A stretch of DNA of 64,000 nucleotides from Chrysogorgia sp. JL179-B06 (GCA_035772405.1 JAYKKM010000504.1:166001-230000), one strand, 5' to 3'. Positions 1-12,226 are shown, numbered from the stretch's first letter. The notes: generated by a model from the letters alone, not told the origin. A program made the numbers and translations.

Positions 1-80
1 TTTCTTATTGCAGAATCATACCTGCTCAAACGAAATAATTATAAAACTTGTTCTATAGGATTGATACTCCAGCGTCCACT

Positions 81-3013
81 ATGGGAGATTTCTGTCCAAA
101 AGTAACGTCTACACCACACAGAGTGAACGTACGAAACGAGCTGTTTCCTGGTAAATATATCATATAAACAATCACTATCAGTGTACTCTATAATAAGCTT
201 TAATATTCATTGATTTAAGTAAAATATTGCTGCCGCCTGGGATATTATTACAGAGTAAATATGAAATATAATTGTCATTTGTTTACTTGTTGCAGTTAAT
301 GAAACAGTACAAGTTCGTAAAGCAATGAAAAATAAACAAACCGAGCGCGTCTTCATTGATTCTATCATTGCCACATCTTTTCAAGAAAGCAGTGGGGAAA
401 GCTCTGATGAAAATGAAGAACTAATTGAGAGCCCAAGTGAAAATGATAGTGATTGCAGTGAATTGGATGAGATGCAGGATTTAGATATTTCAAATGATGA
501 TGACTTTCTTTCCCATATATGTGATGTAGATGAGAATCATCCCAGCTGTGGTGTTCAAGATGACATGAACATTGAATTTAATGCTACAACCTGCCAAGAG
601 GAAGACATGGATGTTAGCATAACATCTATAAAGGGCATTGAAACTAACATCCCAGCCCATTGTCTCGAATCTGTCGAAGGTTTATGTCCCCCAAAAGTAT
701 TGCTGCAACCCAAATATGAAACAACTTTTGCTGCAGATACAGAAAAAGAACTTATTGTAACCACAGATAAGAAATTTATCTGCAGTGTCTCAAAGTTGAA
801 AGAGTTCTTTCAGTTCTGTAGTGAAAGTGAGTGTGCAATGCCTCTCACTGAAGTGAATGAGAAATGGATTGGATGCACCTTAGAAATCAAGTGGAAATGT
901 GAAAATGGTCATTGTGGAGAATGGGTTTCAAGTCATACAGTCAATCGGATCTACTGTAATAATCTCCTGGCAGCTGCATCTCTTTTGTTCTCAGGGAATA
1001 ATTTTACTAAGCTATCTCTTTTTTCAAAATGTTTGAATTTGGCTTGGATGGGTGAAACAACATATTTGAACTATCAGAAGTTGTATATCGCACCAGTTGT
1101 CCAAACATGGTGGGGTAAAATGCAAAAAAGAAATGTTTGATGCTCTTGGTGATGCACCAGTTTCAGTTTGTGGGGATGGTCAAATGGACTCGCCAGGTCA
1201 TTGTGCAAAGATTTGTACATACTCGCTTATGCACACATCATTGGACTACATTCTCCATATTGAAGTTGTTGACGTCCGCCATGCCCAAATGAAAAGCAGT
1301 GTCATGGAGAAGGTTGGATGTCAAAGAGCCCTTGATGCTGTCAACCAGAAGTTGAATGTCGTGGAAGTTGTAACAGACGCTTGTTCACAAATAATTAAGT
1401 TGTTAGGTAAATAGAAACTCAAACATTTCCATAATGACATGCCATTTGTGTACTGTTTAATATGTGGTAAACTGATATTTATCCCCATATATTTCTTTTT
1501 GATTCAGCTTCTAATCCTCAATATGAAGGAATTACTCACCAACTTGATGTTTGGCATAAGAGTAACAAGTTAAACAAAAAGTTGAATAAGGTACAGTTAC
1601 TTACAATAAAATTCTAGGGTTTTGTTTTAGAAAAAAATCACATACATGACTGTATACTGAGTGTATATTGGATCTTACAGTAAGTATTACCATTATAAAG
1701 GTAAAAGGAACAATTTAAATATAAATCTATGATTTTAAATGTGTATACATCATGTAGTTGATTAATTTAGTTTTTCTTAGAGCAAATAAATTATTAACAC
1801 CATACTATAATTATTACATTTTTAGGCTTCTAAGATGAGAGGAAACCTTGTGTTGGTAAAGTGGGTTGCAGCCATCAGAAACCACTTTTGGCATTGTGCA
1901 AAAGAATGCAATGGTGACCTGACAGAAATGAAGGTTTGTTTTAGTAGTTCTTTGCTGACAGACTGTAAACATTTCCTACTACATGATGAAATTGATCATT
2001 TCAAAATTCAAAGTATTATTTGTGAACAATTAGTTCACACACATTACAGTATAAAGGCATTTTTGATTTTTCTGAATTTCAAAATATGCTGTAGATAGTC
2101 TAGATTCTTTTCTTTCAAATATGAATATGCAAGCACTAGCAGTACTAGTTGTGCTTGTCTTGCACAACCTCATATGCCACTAAACACATGTTAGTAAGTA
2201 CAACTCTTGCTTGTTATATAGAATATGTGGATTAATGTGCTTAAGCATTGTGCAAACGAGCACAAGTGGTATAATGGGGAATGCTCACATGGTCCTCTGG
2301 AAGAACTTACAAGCAAGGAGTGGCTCCAACCAGATTCTGCACCAATGCAAGCTCTACGAGAAATTGTCCTGGACAAGGGGTTTTTAAAGAGTTTGCCCTA
2401 TTATGTAAAATTCAAGTAAATAAAACATTTATTTTTATTGAACAGTAAACTTCATATACTGTAATTGTAGTATAAAAATATGCTCTGACTAAATCATAAT
2501 TGTATTGAAACTTTTCTATTTTGCTAGACACACAGGAAAGCTTGAATCCTATCATAGTCATAGACTCATGTATGCTCCAAAAAGATGTTCATTCTCGTAA
2601 GTAATTGCACTATTCATATACCATAATTAAAAATTTCAAAAATATTTAAAAATCATTAATGTTATAATAATAAAAAAACTTTCAGATATGAAGGAACAAT
2701 TACCCGAAGTTTGTCGGCTGTATTTGACCACAACCACCACCTGCACCGACAGCAAGCAAGAAACAAAAATAATGAGCTGATTTTTACCAAGCGTTGGAGC
2801 AAACGAGGCCAAAGGTGGAAAGTTGTGGTAGTTCAAGAAAACAAAAACTACTCCTACCTGCCATACCTCTGTTCATTAGTGCTCAAAGCCAGGGAACATG
2901 GATCACAGCCCTTCGTTCACCCTTACAACCCTAAAAGTGTGGCACCTAATATTGCCAAATTACCTGGTCCATCTACTAAGGACCTTGTAAAAGAGCACCA
3001 GACACGGTTTTAA
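81..3013 (+). CDS. Kolobok-type DDE transposase, multi-exon, one frameshift
   Basis: I can trace eight exons with GT/AG borders and matching phases: 81-150, 296-1406, 1508-1590, 1826-1933, 2222-2415, 2528-2596 and 2686-3013, with exon 2 interrupted by a reading-frame shift near 1123-1132 (so seven genomic segments, the second in two frames). The ATG at 81 follows an in-frame stop at 42-44. The N-terminal part is acidic and Ser-rich. The core holds GDGQMDSPGH, then VVTDACSQ, HQLDVWHKSN, HFWHCAKEC and VLDKGFLK, the order seen in Kolobok-type transposases of fish and cnidarians. The last exon has FDHN and a Lys/Arg-rich tail. Such enzymes cut and paste DNA through an acidic triad. The shift lies in a short A-run, so it may be a real mutation or an assembly error. 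The introns suggest a host-resident or domesticated copy. Family call is from memory of motifs. Confidence 0.75.
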
Positions 3014-3440
3014 AGTAACATAACTTTTATTCAAGCAGAGCAATATGCAGTATATAATATTATGTATGTGTTAATATAATACCATGATTACCTATTAACC
3101 TCGGATTCTTTTTTCTCACTGTACAATTTATATCTAAATTACCTCATTTAGTAAGCATGAAACTACTAATTTTCCCTAGTTTGGAAGAAAGAAGCACAAG
3201 CAAAAATCAAAGGATGGTTTTCATTTCCAAAATACAGTAATTTCAATCAATAAAATTATATTTCATCGGTAATTATGGTATTATGAATTAATATCATGAC
3301 ATGTTAGGAAATTAGTGAATAAATATCCTATGGCCATCTGAATTTTCACAATTAAATCCTCCCTTGGACATTTAATCACTAATTTCCATCATGTCATAGT
3401 GTTAATTATAATAAACAATGTAAATAATTTGAACATCATA
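3014..3440. repeat. AT-rich spacer with foldback hairpin
   Basis: No gene is visible. Around 3283-3411 two arms of about 35-40 bases are imperfectly inverted: the left has ATCATGACATG and GAAATTAGTGA, the right has TCACTAATTTC and CATGTCATAG. This is a MITE-like foldback just past the end of the transposase gene. Confidence 0.5.
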
Positions 3441-3441
3441 A

Positions 3442-3590
3442 GGCTGCATTCAGACTTAAGTGTCCATGCAGCCTGGCAAGCACGAGAATAAAGCTGTTCA
3501 GACTGGTATTTGTTCCCAGTGTGAGAGTCATATGTCTAGAATTAGTGCCTATCTTGTGTAGTAACCAGACACAAAAACCTGAATGCAGCC
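3442..3590. mobile_element. MITE with 12-bp terminal inverted repeats
   Basis: The segment begins GGCTGCATTCAG and ends CTGAATGCAGCC, exact inverse copies 149 bp apart. There is no ORF inside. Size and perfect short TIRs fit a small non-autonomous DNA transposon. I could not see a clear target-site duplication. Confidence 0.6.
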
Positions 3591-3605
3591 AGTAACAACA
3601 TAAAA

Positions 3606-4703
3606 TTATGACCTATTTTTATATCCAGTATATTTGCCATCTGGAGATGGGTAATGTTTCCTAATTCTCCAAACACAACATGAGGGTATAACAACACGAT
3701 GTCCCTTTCCTAAATGACCATGCTAATATGCCTCATTGCTTTGTTGTCATACACTGGCGTGAATACATACGTATCTGCTAAACTCCGTATGACAGTTGAT
3801 ATATTGTCCGAATCAATGCAAATGTTAGCAAAGGAATCAGTTTGGCTTCGGCAATGTCTTCTCTCTTTACAGCAGACTCTTTCTTTGTCTGAAGGCATTT
3901 CTGTGCAGTGGCCACAAACACAAAATGATGGCACTGGCATTGTCACAATTGCTGGATCACGGTTTCCTCCAGTTCCTGGCTGATTTGCAATCAAATCATT
4001 TAAAAGTAGCCTTCTTGATGTGAATGCAACCACAGCAAACTGAAGAAGCTTCTCATGATCTAAGTTCTTTAGAATATCCTATTTAAACAATAAAAAATCT
4101 TAAGCATGCATAGATAAAGACAGAATGCATAGATAAAATGTATGTTATATGTCATGTAAAAAACATACACATTTGTAAATTACCTCAACAGAAGGTTCGT
4201 TTTGCCTATCAGGTTCGCAAGTTGTCACGTTAGGTGCAATTTCTGACATCACCTTTTTAAAATATTAAAACAAAGATGAGAATACATGTAATGTATTTTT
4301 CACTCAATTATACAGCTTAAATTACTAGTATATAATATCTGTTTTGAATACATACGAACCTTATTCGTGCAAGGATTTTTCGCTGTGCCACACTTGCAAT
4401 TGCAACCACATTTTAAATTGTACCCTTTACAAGGACAACCTCTTCGTTTCCCTGCGCTTTCCTTTAGTGGCATGCTGCACTTAGATTTACAAGTGCAACC
4501 TGCGAGTGATTCAAGACCCTATAAATTTAATACAAAACAAGTTGATTGTTACGATTATATTACTTAACACTATAAGCTAATATCTCTCAGATAACGTTTT
4601 AAAATAGTTTTATAATTACCTCTTCTCCATCTTCTGTATGTATATCTACTATATCATTTTCCACTGCCTCGCTACTATCTGAATTTTCGCCATCGGTTAA
4701 CAT
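3606..4703 (-). pseudogene. CXC-like / P2X7 C-terminal-domain-like gene with a break near the 3' end
   Basis: Four exons read on the minus strand: 4703-4620 (28 codons, acidic), 4518-4360 (Cys-rich, with GCPCKGYNLKCGCNCKCG), 4252-4184, and 4078 onward. Phases match and borders are GT/AG. The last exon holds CVCGHCTEMPSDKERVCC, which resembles the cytoplasmic C-terminal (ballast) domain of P2X7 receptors, a domain found in stand-alone proteins of cnidarians. The frame stops at 3710-3712, but the homologous continuation ([12 protein letters not shown]...[12 protein letters not shown]) runs on in another frame to a stop at 3606-3608. A small deletion around 3715-3740 therefore seems to have broken the domain. 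An unseen intron or sequence error is the alternative. No transmembrane receptor part is present. Confidence 0.6.
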
Positions 4704-5040
4704 TTCGAGCAGTAATTTCGAGTCACTTTACTTGCCTTTCGCGGCTCGATTTCCATATAAATATCCCCAAATTTAAAACATAGTGGCTAACCCAAACCTT
4801 ACCCTAATCCTAACCCTAACCCTCCACCTAATATATACTAACCCTAACTCTTACGATAATGTTTTATTTTAGAAATAACAGCTGATTTTAATTTCGACTT
4901 TTACTACCGATAGTCTATGTGACGTCATTTCGGGATTTTATATGGAAATTCAACCCCTTTCGCAATATAATTTAAGGAACATCTGCGCCCGCGGTATCAG
5001 ACAAGCGGCGGTTTGGTCACGTGGTGCGCTGCGGAGAGCC
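4704..5040. other. Spacer with telomere-like CCTAAC repeats and short inverted repeats
   Basis: About 4790-4855 holds degenerate CCTAACCCTAACC units. A segment near 4745-4768 (TTTCCATATAAA) is inverted near 4930-4957 (TTTATATGGAAA), which would frame a ~210-bp MITE. No coding sequence is seen. Confidence 0.4.
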
Positions 5041-5615
5041 TTTAAGAGTTAGCAAAATCTTCAAAAATGCAGTTATTGAAATTATAGGGTTGTCAGAATT
5101 TCTGCCTATCCTATAATTTAACAGTTAGCGAAATCTTTAAAAATTAGGCAATTGAAATGATAGGGTTGTCAGAATTTCTGCCTACCCTATAGATTAAGAG
5201 TTAGCAAAATCTTCTAAAATGCCGCAGTTATTGAAATTATAGGGTTGTCAGAATTTCTGCCTACCCTATACTTTAAAGCATAATCTTAAGAAATTAGGTC
5301 ATTGAAATGATAGGGTCGTCAGAATTTCTGCCAACCCTATATTTTAACAGTTAGCGAAATTTAAAAAATTGAGGTAATTGAAATCATAGGGTTGGCATAA
5401 TTTCTGCCGGCTACCCTATAATTTAACAGTTAGCAAAATCTTTAAAACACAGAACTTATTGAAATGATAGGGTTGTAAGAATTTCTGCCTACCCTATACT
5501 TTAAGAGTCAGCAACATCTTTAAAAATGAGGTAATTTAAATGATAGGGTTGTCAGAATTTCTACCTACAACTTAAGAGTTCGCCAAATCTTTAAAAATGT
5601 AGTCATTGAAATGAA
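5041..5615. repeat. Tandem array of ~76-bp monomers
   Basis: The phrase TAGGGTTGTCAGAATTTCTG recurs with small changes at about 5085, 5161, 5240, 5311, 5387, 5468 and 5543, giving spacings of 71 to 81 bases. Between these phrases each unit has a TTAGCAAAATCTTTAAAAAT-like half and an ATTGAAATGA segment. Seven to eight diverged copies form the array. It is satellite-like DNA and has no ORF. Confidence 0.9.
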
Positions 5616-5880
5616 GTTTGGTGGTGAGAACAAGAACAGGTCAAACGTGTAGACCCAGAAAAACCCATGGAAACCATTACTTTCAGAGACAATCCCTCAG
5701 TTTTCTGCGAGTTTCAAAACGAGAATCCTCAGTGCCCAGCAGCTATAAGTAAAACATATTATTATTTGGGTGATAAAAAGATAACTTACATGTATTATTA
5801 TCAATATTATCACCCAGCAAATCGATTAACAGGAGTCGTATAACAATAGTAAACTCCTGTTTACTTTATTATGGATTTGT
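5616..5880. other. Short unique spacer
   Basis: The stretch between the 76-bp array and the ATATT microsatellite shows no convincing gene. It may hold a small exon-like segment near 5640-5740 but no supporting frame was found. Confidence 0.4.
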
Positions 5881-6007
5881 TAAAAGCTATATTATATATT
5901 ATATTATATTATATTATATTATATTATATTATATTATATTATATTATATTATATTATATTATATTATATTATATTATATTATATTATATTATATTATATT
6001 ATATTAT
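5881..6007. repeat. (ATATT)n microsatellite, target of Polinton 1
   Basis: A 5-bp repeat of about 25 units abuts the left end of Polinton 1 and resumes at its right end (18024-18087). The element therefore inserted inside the microsatellite. Confidence 0.95.
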
Positions 6008-7125
6008 AGTAGTGATACCCCCCCATATGGAGTTCAAAGGGATGCCGCCTCATTAAATATTCAATTTTTAATTATTCATTCTCAGGCTCCTTTAGGACCC
6101 TCTAACCCTAGTCTCATTACGTCATGACTTCTCGCGAACCTACACGACCCCTTAACCCTAATTATTTATTCAGATTACGTCATTAAACCTTCAGGATCCC
6201 TAACCCTAGCCTCGTGTACCTGTAGGATCCCAAACCCTAATTAGTATTCAATTTAATATTATTATTCATACCAGTCTTCACTAACCCTAGTCCTCTTCCT
6301 GCGCTCTCATTCCCGACTCCTTCCGAACTTGATTTCCGAAGGCATTACGTCATCAAAAGGTAGCTCTTATTGCTTTTAATAATATAAGAAATGCCTTTGT
6401 AATTATACACTTCGTCTCCCTACGGCAATGTGAATGTGGGAAAGTGGGCAGCCCGAGAGCAGCGCATGCGCCATGGATATGATATGAACTAAAGAGAGTA
6501 ACGAAGAAGCATCTTATACTTTCACGTCTTAAAAATGTACGATCAACAGAGATTTATACGATTTGCCTCGCTGATACATCGGTTAGATATTCGACAGATC
6601 TATGCAAATAAGAACCGCTTTAGGAAGGTTATGGAGGATAGTATATTTTAAAAATCGCGGAGTCGAACGAATCATAACGGCTTATACGATTGTATCGGAC
6701 TTTACGGCTTTACAAAGTTCATAAGGCCTCTAGTGTGTAAAGTAAGCGATTCCTTGGATAAAGAAATACTTCGGTAAGGTAATCGAAAAAAGAAGTCAAA
6801 GGTATCGATTTTCCTAAGCGAGATAAAACCTTGCTTGGTATATATTATATTAGCTATTAAATTATTCAAGAGATAGCTTGTCAAACGAAGCGAAGGTTGA
6901 GTGACCACACAGACAATAGCGCATGGGTCATTAACAGTCATTAGTGCTCAACTCGGAAATATTTGCATGACTTGGGAATAATTAATTTGTTTTGAGGGTA
7001 AATACTGGGATTTTTGGGATGATGAGGGGTAAATTGAGCGGGCAAGTTCAAACGCGACAATGGTGTTGCCATAGTAAAACTACGATGCGTCGGAAAAAGT
7101 GATTAGCGAAGGGGTTTCCATAGCG
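6008..7125 (+). repeat. Left terminal inverted repeat of Polinton 1
   Basis: The left arm matches the inverse of 16528-18023 in blocks: the terminal ATACCCCCCCATATGGAG, the CCCTAA-rich part at 6100-6300, GCGCATGCGCCATGGATATG near 6463, and GCGGGCAAGTTCAAA near 7039. Identity is high outside and falls inward. At least five CCCTAA-like motifs are spread through the arm. Confidence 0.85.
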
Positions 7126-7273
7126 AAACCGTGTCGCGTCCTTTCATTCGAGTATCCCTTGTCTTCGTGAAAGGTTCGAAAGTTTTCTTCGGAAAGTTCT
7201 CTGCGGCGTATTTTGGAAAGTGTTCTTTGGAAAGTGTTTACTGGTTTTGATATCTTCTTGGTTAATAATTAAA

Positions 7274-10200
7274 ATGTCTCAAACGGTAAGTTGATCAACA
7301 TTATATTTACGAACTATATTTGTTTCATTACGAATAATATCTGTTTTATCAAATAAGACTCGAGTGTATACTTTTGAATTTGCCTTCTTAGATTGATATA
7401 ATGGATCTCATTAAAAGTTGCGAGAACGAAATCGCTCTGGAGCTCATAGAGCAGGCGTTTATGTTTACGGAGGAGCAAAAGAGGGCTGTTTTACAGCAGA
7501 GGATTGTCTTCTGGACCAACGCTATGGCTGAGGATATTCGCCGAGAGACCGAAACGCCACCAGGCGTTGTACCTGATCTGATGGGCAATTGGACCGATGA
7601 CGAGCGACGTCAATTCAACGAAGATTGGACTAACGATGAATTTCTGTGCCATGACGACGACAAAGAACAACCTGATACCCCTGAACCGATGGAGAACCAA
7701 ATGGGCGAAGGCAGCAAAAGAAAACGTACCGACACCGAATCTCCAGAAAAGCGCCATAAACCAGAGCAGTATTTTACCATCAAGTCTGTAAAGCAGGTCA
7801 ACGTGAGAAAGTTCAAGACGACAGGTACAGATTATACTGTTCAGTTTAACGATTTGAATATTCACGGGATTTCTAATGTTATGTTGTCGTTAAACCGTGC
7901 TTTTAAGCATTTGTTTGATCGTTTGACTGTCGGTATGGCCCCCCATGACCAAGTTCGCGTAATCCTCAACTCCCACCAGTTAGACCGACCTATTTCTCTG
8001 CCATTTCTTGCCCGAGACCACTTGACCCCCGAACGTTTCCTTGCCGCTGTGGAACGCGTTGTCCAATCCAACGACCAGTTTACGTTAGATGATTCGGTCA
8101 ACGTGAATGTAGTCCATGTCGAAATGCCTCATGGTGGTGTAGGAAAACGGCGGGATGTCGTCAATCTACAAAGCTACCTCAAAAAGAAACGGTGTCTTAT
8201 TCAAATTAAAAACAAAGATGAACTCTGTTGTGCCCGAGCTATCATGGTCGCCAAAGCGAAATTGGATGATGACCCACAGTACAAGAGTATCATTAGCCAT
8301 TCAGGAACACTGTTAGGTCGACTAGCCCATGAACTCCACGAGACTGCCAGTGTGTCCCTGGGTTCCTGTGGGATCGAAGAGGTGAAAAAGTTCCAATCTG
8401 TCCTCCCTGGTTACCAACTCAATATCGTCTCCAAGGAACACTTAAATGCCATAATTTATTCTGGTCCAGAGGCCGAGAAACACCTGTACCTATATCACCA
8501 CGATAATCACTACGATGTCATCACGAGTATGCCAGCCTTCCTCGCCCGTAAGCAATACTGCCATACATGTAAGAAAGGGTACGACAAGGTAACCGACCAT
8601 CCGTGTGGAGATCTCTGCAAGCTATGCCATATACAGAACTGTCCAGTCGTCAAGTGGAAATTCTGCAAGGACTGTAACCGTTTCTTCAAAAGCGACGAAT
8701 GCTTCGCCCGTCACAAGGACGCCACCGGACAGAAGAAAGCTCTTTGCACTTCCCTGACCAAATGCCAGAAATGTCAACGTGTCGTGACAAGAGCCAGCAT
8801 CAACGATCATCACTGTGGCTTAGTACGCTGTTCCGTTTGCCAGAAATACGTCAAACCCGAGAACCATCAGTGTTACATCCAACCTGTCGAAACACGAAAC
8901 CCCAAAGCAGCCCAAGAAAGCCAACGCAACGATTTCCTCGACGAAGATGTTGCTGTGGACAACGACAATGGTGACGACGAAAGAGACCAGAATCTGATGT
9001 TCTTCGATTTCGAGTGTACACAAGACGACGGCCAACACATCCCCAATCTCTGCGTGGTTCAGAATGAAAGTGGCGATGAGAAAGTGTTCTTGGGCCCCAA
9101 CACCAAAGATGAATTCTGCGATTGGTTGTTCCAGAAAGAAAACGCCAACAGTACCTTCATTGCTCATAATTTTCAGGCATACGATGGATATTTCATTCTC
9201 CAGTACCTCTACAAAAATGGTATCGTTCCTGAGATTATTACGCGTGGCGCTAAAATCCTCTCCCTTACCGTTCCACAGTTGAACATTAAATTCATTGATT
9301 CTTTGTGTTTTATACCCATGCGTCTGGCTGACTTTCCTAAAACTTTTGGCCTCACCGAATTGGAGAAAGGCTTCTTCCCACATTTTTTTAACCGCGCCGA
9401 GAACCAAGACTACGTTGGACCACTTCCAGACGACAAGTACTATGATCCGGAAGGCATGAGTCCTGGCGATCGCGAGAAGTTCTACGCATGGTACGACAAC
9501 CTTCAGAGTCAAGACTACGTCTTCGACTTCCAAGAAGAAATCCTGAGTTACTGTCAGTCAGATGTCGATATTCTTCGCCGTTGCTGCCTCGAGTTCCGCG
9601 AAATCTTCAAGAACGTGACCGATATAGACCCCTTCGCCCAATGCTTGACCATCGCCTCAGCCTGCAATTTGGTTTTCCGCAAGACATTCCTCAAAGAGAA
9701 CACTATTGCCGTCATCCCTCCCTGTGGTTACAAACCCGAAAACAAACAGTCAGTCATTGCGTTCAAGATGCTTGCCTACATCGCGCAACGAGACAACATC
9801 GCCATCCGACATGCCCGCAATCATGGAGAGCAGCGTATTGGGAAATATCTTATCGATGGTTTCAACGCCGAGACGAACACAGTGTGGGAAGTGCAGGGCT
9901 GTTTCTGGCACGGATGTCCTAGGTGCTATGCCAGAGACACGGCGAATCCGGTCAGCGGTATGACTATGCATGATCTCCACCAACGAACCCTGGAAAAGAT
10001 CAAGTTCCTAAAAGACAACGGCTACAATGTCACTGAGATTTGGACTTGCGACATTGATCGACAGCTTGCTACAGATCCTGAAATGAAGACGTTCTTTGAG
10101 AACTTCGAGATCTCCGAGCCATTGGAACCTCGCCACGGGTTCTTTGGTGGACGGACAAACGCCACACGCCTATTCTACGAGGTACAACCCGACGAGAAAG

Positions 10201-11560
10201 TCCGATACGTCGACTTTTGCAGCCTCTATCCTTGGTGCAATAAATACGGAGAATATCCGCTTGGTCATCCACAGATCATCACCGAGAACTTTGGGCCGAT
10301 CGATCAATACTTTGGCTTGGTAAAGTGCAGCGTCCTTCCTCCACGTCAGCTCTACCATCCTGTTCTTCCCTACAGAACTCAAGGAAAGCTCATGATGCCT
10401 TTATGCCGTACTTGCGCCGACAATCTCCAGCAAGAACCATGCTGCCATTCCGATGCTGACCGAACTCTCCATGGTACGTGGGTCACCCTTGAGCTCCAAA
10501 AAGCGTTGGAAAAGGGATATCGTTTGGTGAAGGTCGACGAAGTCTGGCACTTCCCTGAACACACCGATGGGCTCTTCAAAGACTACGTGGACACGTTCTT
10601 GAAAATCAAGCAGGAATCGAGTGGATTTCCCAAAGGCTGCGACACCGACGAGAAGAAAGCCCAGTACATCGCAGAGTACGCTGTCAAAGAAGGTATTCGG
10701 TTGGATCCGAATCATATCGTGAAGAATCCTGGTCTGAGGGCGCTGTCTAAACTGATGCTGAATTCCTTTTGGGGTAAGTTTCATCATGTTATATTCTTAA
10801 GGTTAGAGAAATAATTATTCCGTTTTAGGGTTAGTATATCACACATAAATGTACATTAAGTATTTTTCCCCCTTTCTGTGTTCTAGGTAAATTCGCACAG
10901 CGTCCCAATATGACCCAGGTGAAGATAATATCGGATCCTGCCGAATACTTTGACTTGCTGTCCAGCGAAAAAGTGACCGTGACCGCTGCCAACTTCATTA
11001 ACGACGAGATCATCGAAGTCCATTATGAGAATGTCGATGAGTTTGTCGAGGCCAACGGTAAAACCAATGTCGTCATCGCCGCCTTCACCACTGCTCATGC
11101 TCGCCTCAAGCTCTATGGTGTCCTGGAACAACTCGACCGCCGCGTCTTATATTTCGACACAGACTCAGTGATATACGTGTCAAAAGAGGGGGATTGGGAA
11201 CCACCTACTGGTTCCTACCTTGGCGAGCTGACAGACGAACTTGACGGAGGTTATATCACAACCTTTGTCTCAGGTGGTCCAAAGAATTACGCTTACCAGA
11301 TGAACACGGGTAAAACGATGTGTAAGGTTCGAGGGATTACCCTCAATTATAGAACCCAGCAAACTGTTAATTTTAATGTAATGGCAAACATGGTGAAAGG
11401 TGTAGGTCCAGCAACCGTAACTGTAAATATACCTTTTAAAATTGTGCGTGACAGAACTGAAAAAAATGTATTAACCAGGAGCGAGAATAAGGATTATAGG
11501 ATTGTGTATAATAAACGTGTGATTGTTAATAATTTTGATACTTTACCATATGGCTTTTAA
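7274..11560 (+). CDS. Protein-primed family B DNA polymerase, Polinton 1, three exons
   Basis: Exons are 7274-7285 (four codons), 7392-10773 and 10887-11560, phases matching, about 1355 residues. The enzyme would replicate the element by protein priming. Exonuclease motif I is FFDFECTQ (around residue 540), followed by AHNFQAYDGYF and YCQSDVDILRR. Polymerase motif A is VDFCSLYP (near 945), motif B is KLMLNSFWG split by the second intron, and motif C is YFDTDSV in the last exon. N-terminal to the exonuclease is a Cys/His-rich region (about 395-500). Between exonuclease and palm lies VWEVQGCFWHGCPRC, a restriction-endonuclease-like (VSR-type) insertion known in related invertebrate polymerases. 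The annotated start adds MSQT and IDI before the next ATG at 7401. All key Asp residues are present. Confidence 0.9.
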
Positions 11561-11972
11561 ATAATATTTTTATGTGTGTTTGTAAATAATAGGGGTTTTG
11601 TGTGAATGTAAATAGGGAATTGAAATTATATCTTTTTTACCATATGGATTTTAAATAGTAGATTTTAACTTTGTGTGTTTGTAAATATTAGGGGTTCTTA
11701 GGGTTTTTTAACTTAGTGCATGTGATTTTTAACTTTGTGTGTAAATTGGAAACTGAATAATATATACTTCATTACCTTATTATAAAGTGTCTCTGGTGAA
11801 TGGGGGGAAGGACGGGGAAGAATTGGGAAGGAGGTGGGCGGAGGGGGCGCAGGGTGTGTATTTCTGAAACGGGACGTGTAGGGACTAGGGGGACGCGGGG
11901 TGTCCCTACCAGGGACTTTGGCAAAAACAATATTTAGTTTCGAACATTATTTCAAATCAATCATTTGTCATC
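11561..11972. other. Intergenic region with duplicated PolB tail and G-rich tract
   Basis: The PolB 3' end, including ACCATATGG and the GTGTGTTTGTAAAT that follows it, recurs with changes about 90 bases downstream (around 11639-11690). A purine/G-rich stretch follows at 11795-11910. It may hold the PolB polyadenylation region and the promoter of the next gene. Confidence 0.5.
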
Positions 11973-12194
11973 ATGCCACGAAAGCGTAAGGACTGTCCCA
12001 TATGTGGTAAGCAAGGTTTATTAAAACTGTCCAATCATTTGACTGACTTTCACCAGTTATCCTCAAAAGAAAGACAACCTTACCTCATGCAAGCAAAAAC
12101 ATTTCCTTTTGATCTGAACGAGCTGTTAAAAGAATTGATTACTTTACGTCAAAATGCTCGAATCAACAAACGCTCTGTAAAATGGTATACATAG
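11973..12194 (+). CDS. Small C2H2 zinc-finger protein of Polinton 1
   Basis: A 73-residue basic protein. Residues 9-27 read C-x2-C then H-x4-H (CPICGKQGLLKLSNHLTDFH), a single C2H2-type finger. The rest is charged and probably helical. The stop overlaps the upstream part of the ATPase frame. Small zinc-finger ORFs sit before the ATPase in related elements. The function is unknown; nucleic-acid binding is inferred. Confidence 0.6.
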   Translation: MPRKRKDCPICGKQGLLKLSNHLTDFHQLSSKERQPYLMQAKTFPFDLNELLKELITLRQNARINKRSVKWYT

Positions 12195-12226
12195 AAACGT
12201 TTACAGTAACATGTATTCATTTCATC

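Noticed and set aside
8820..9533. 237-codon minus-strand ORF
   Set aside because: It is antisense to the conserved exonuclease region of Polinton 1 PolB and has no motif.
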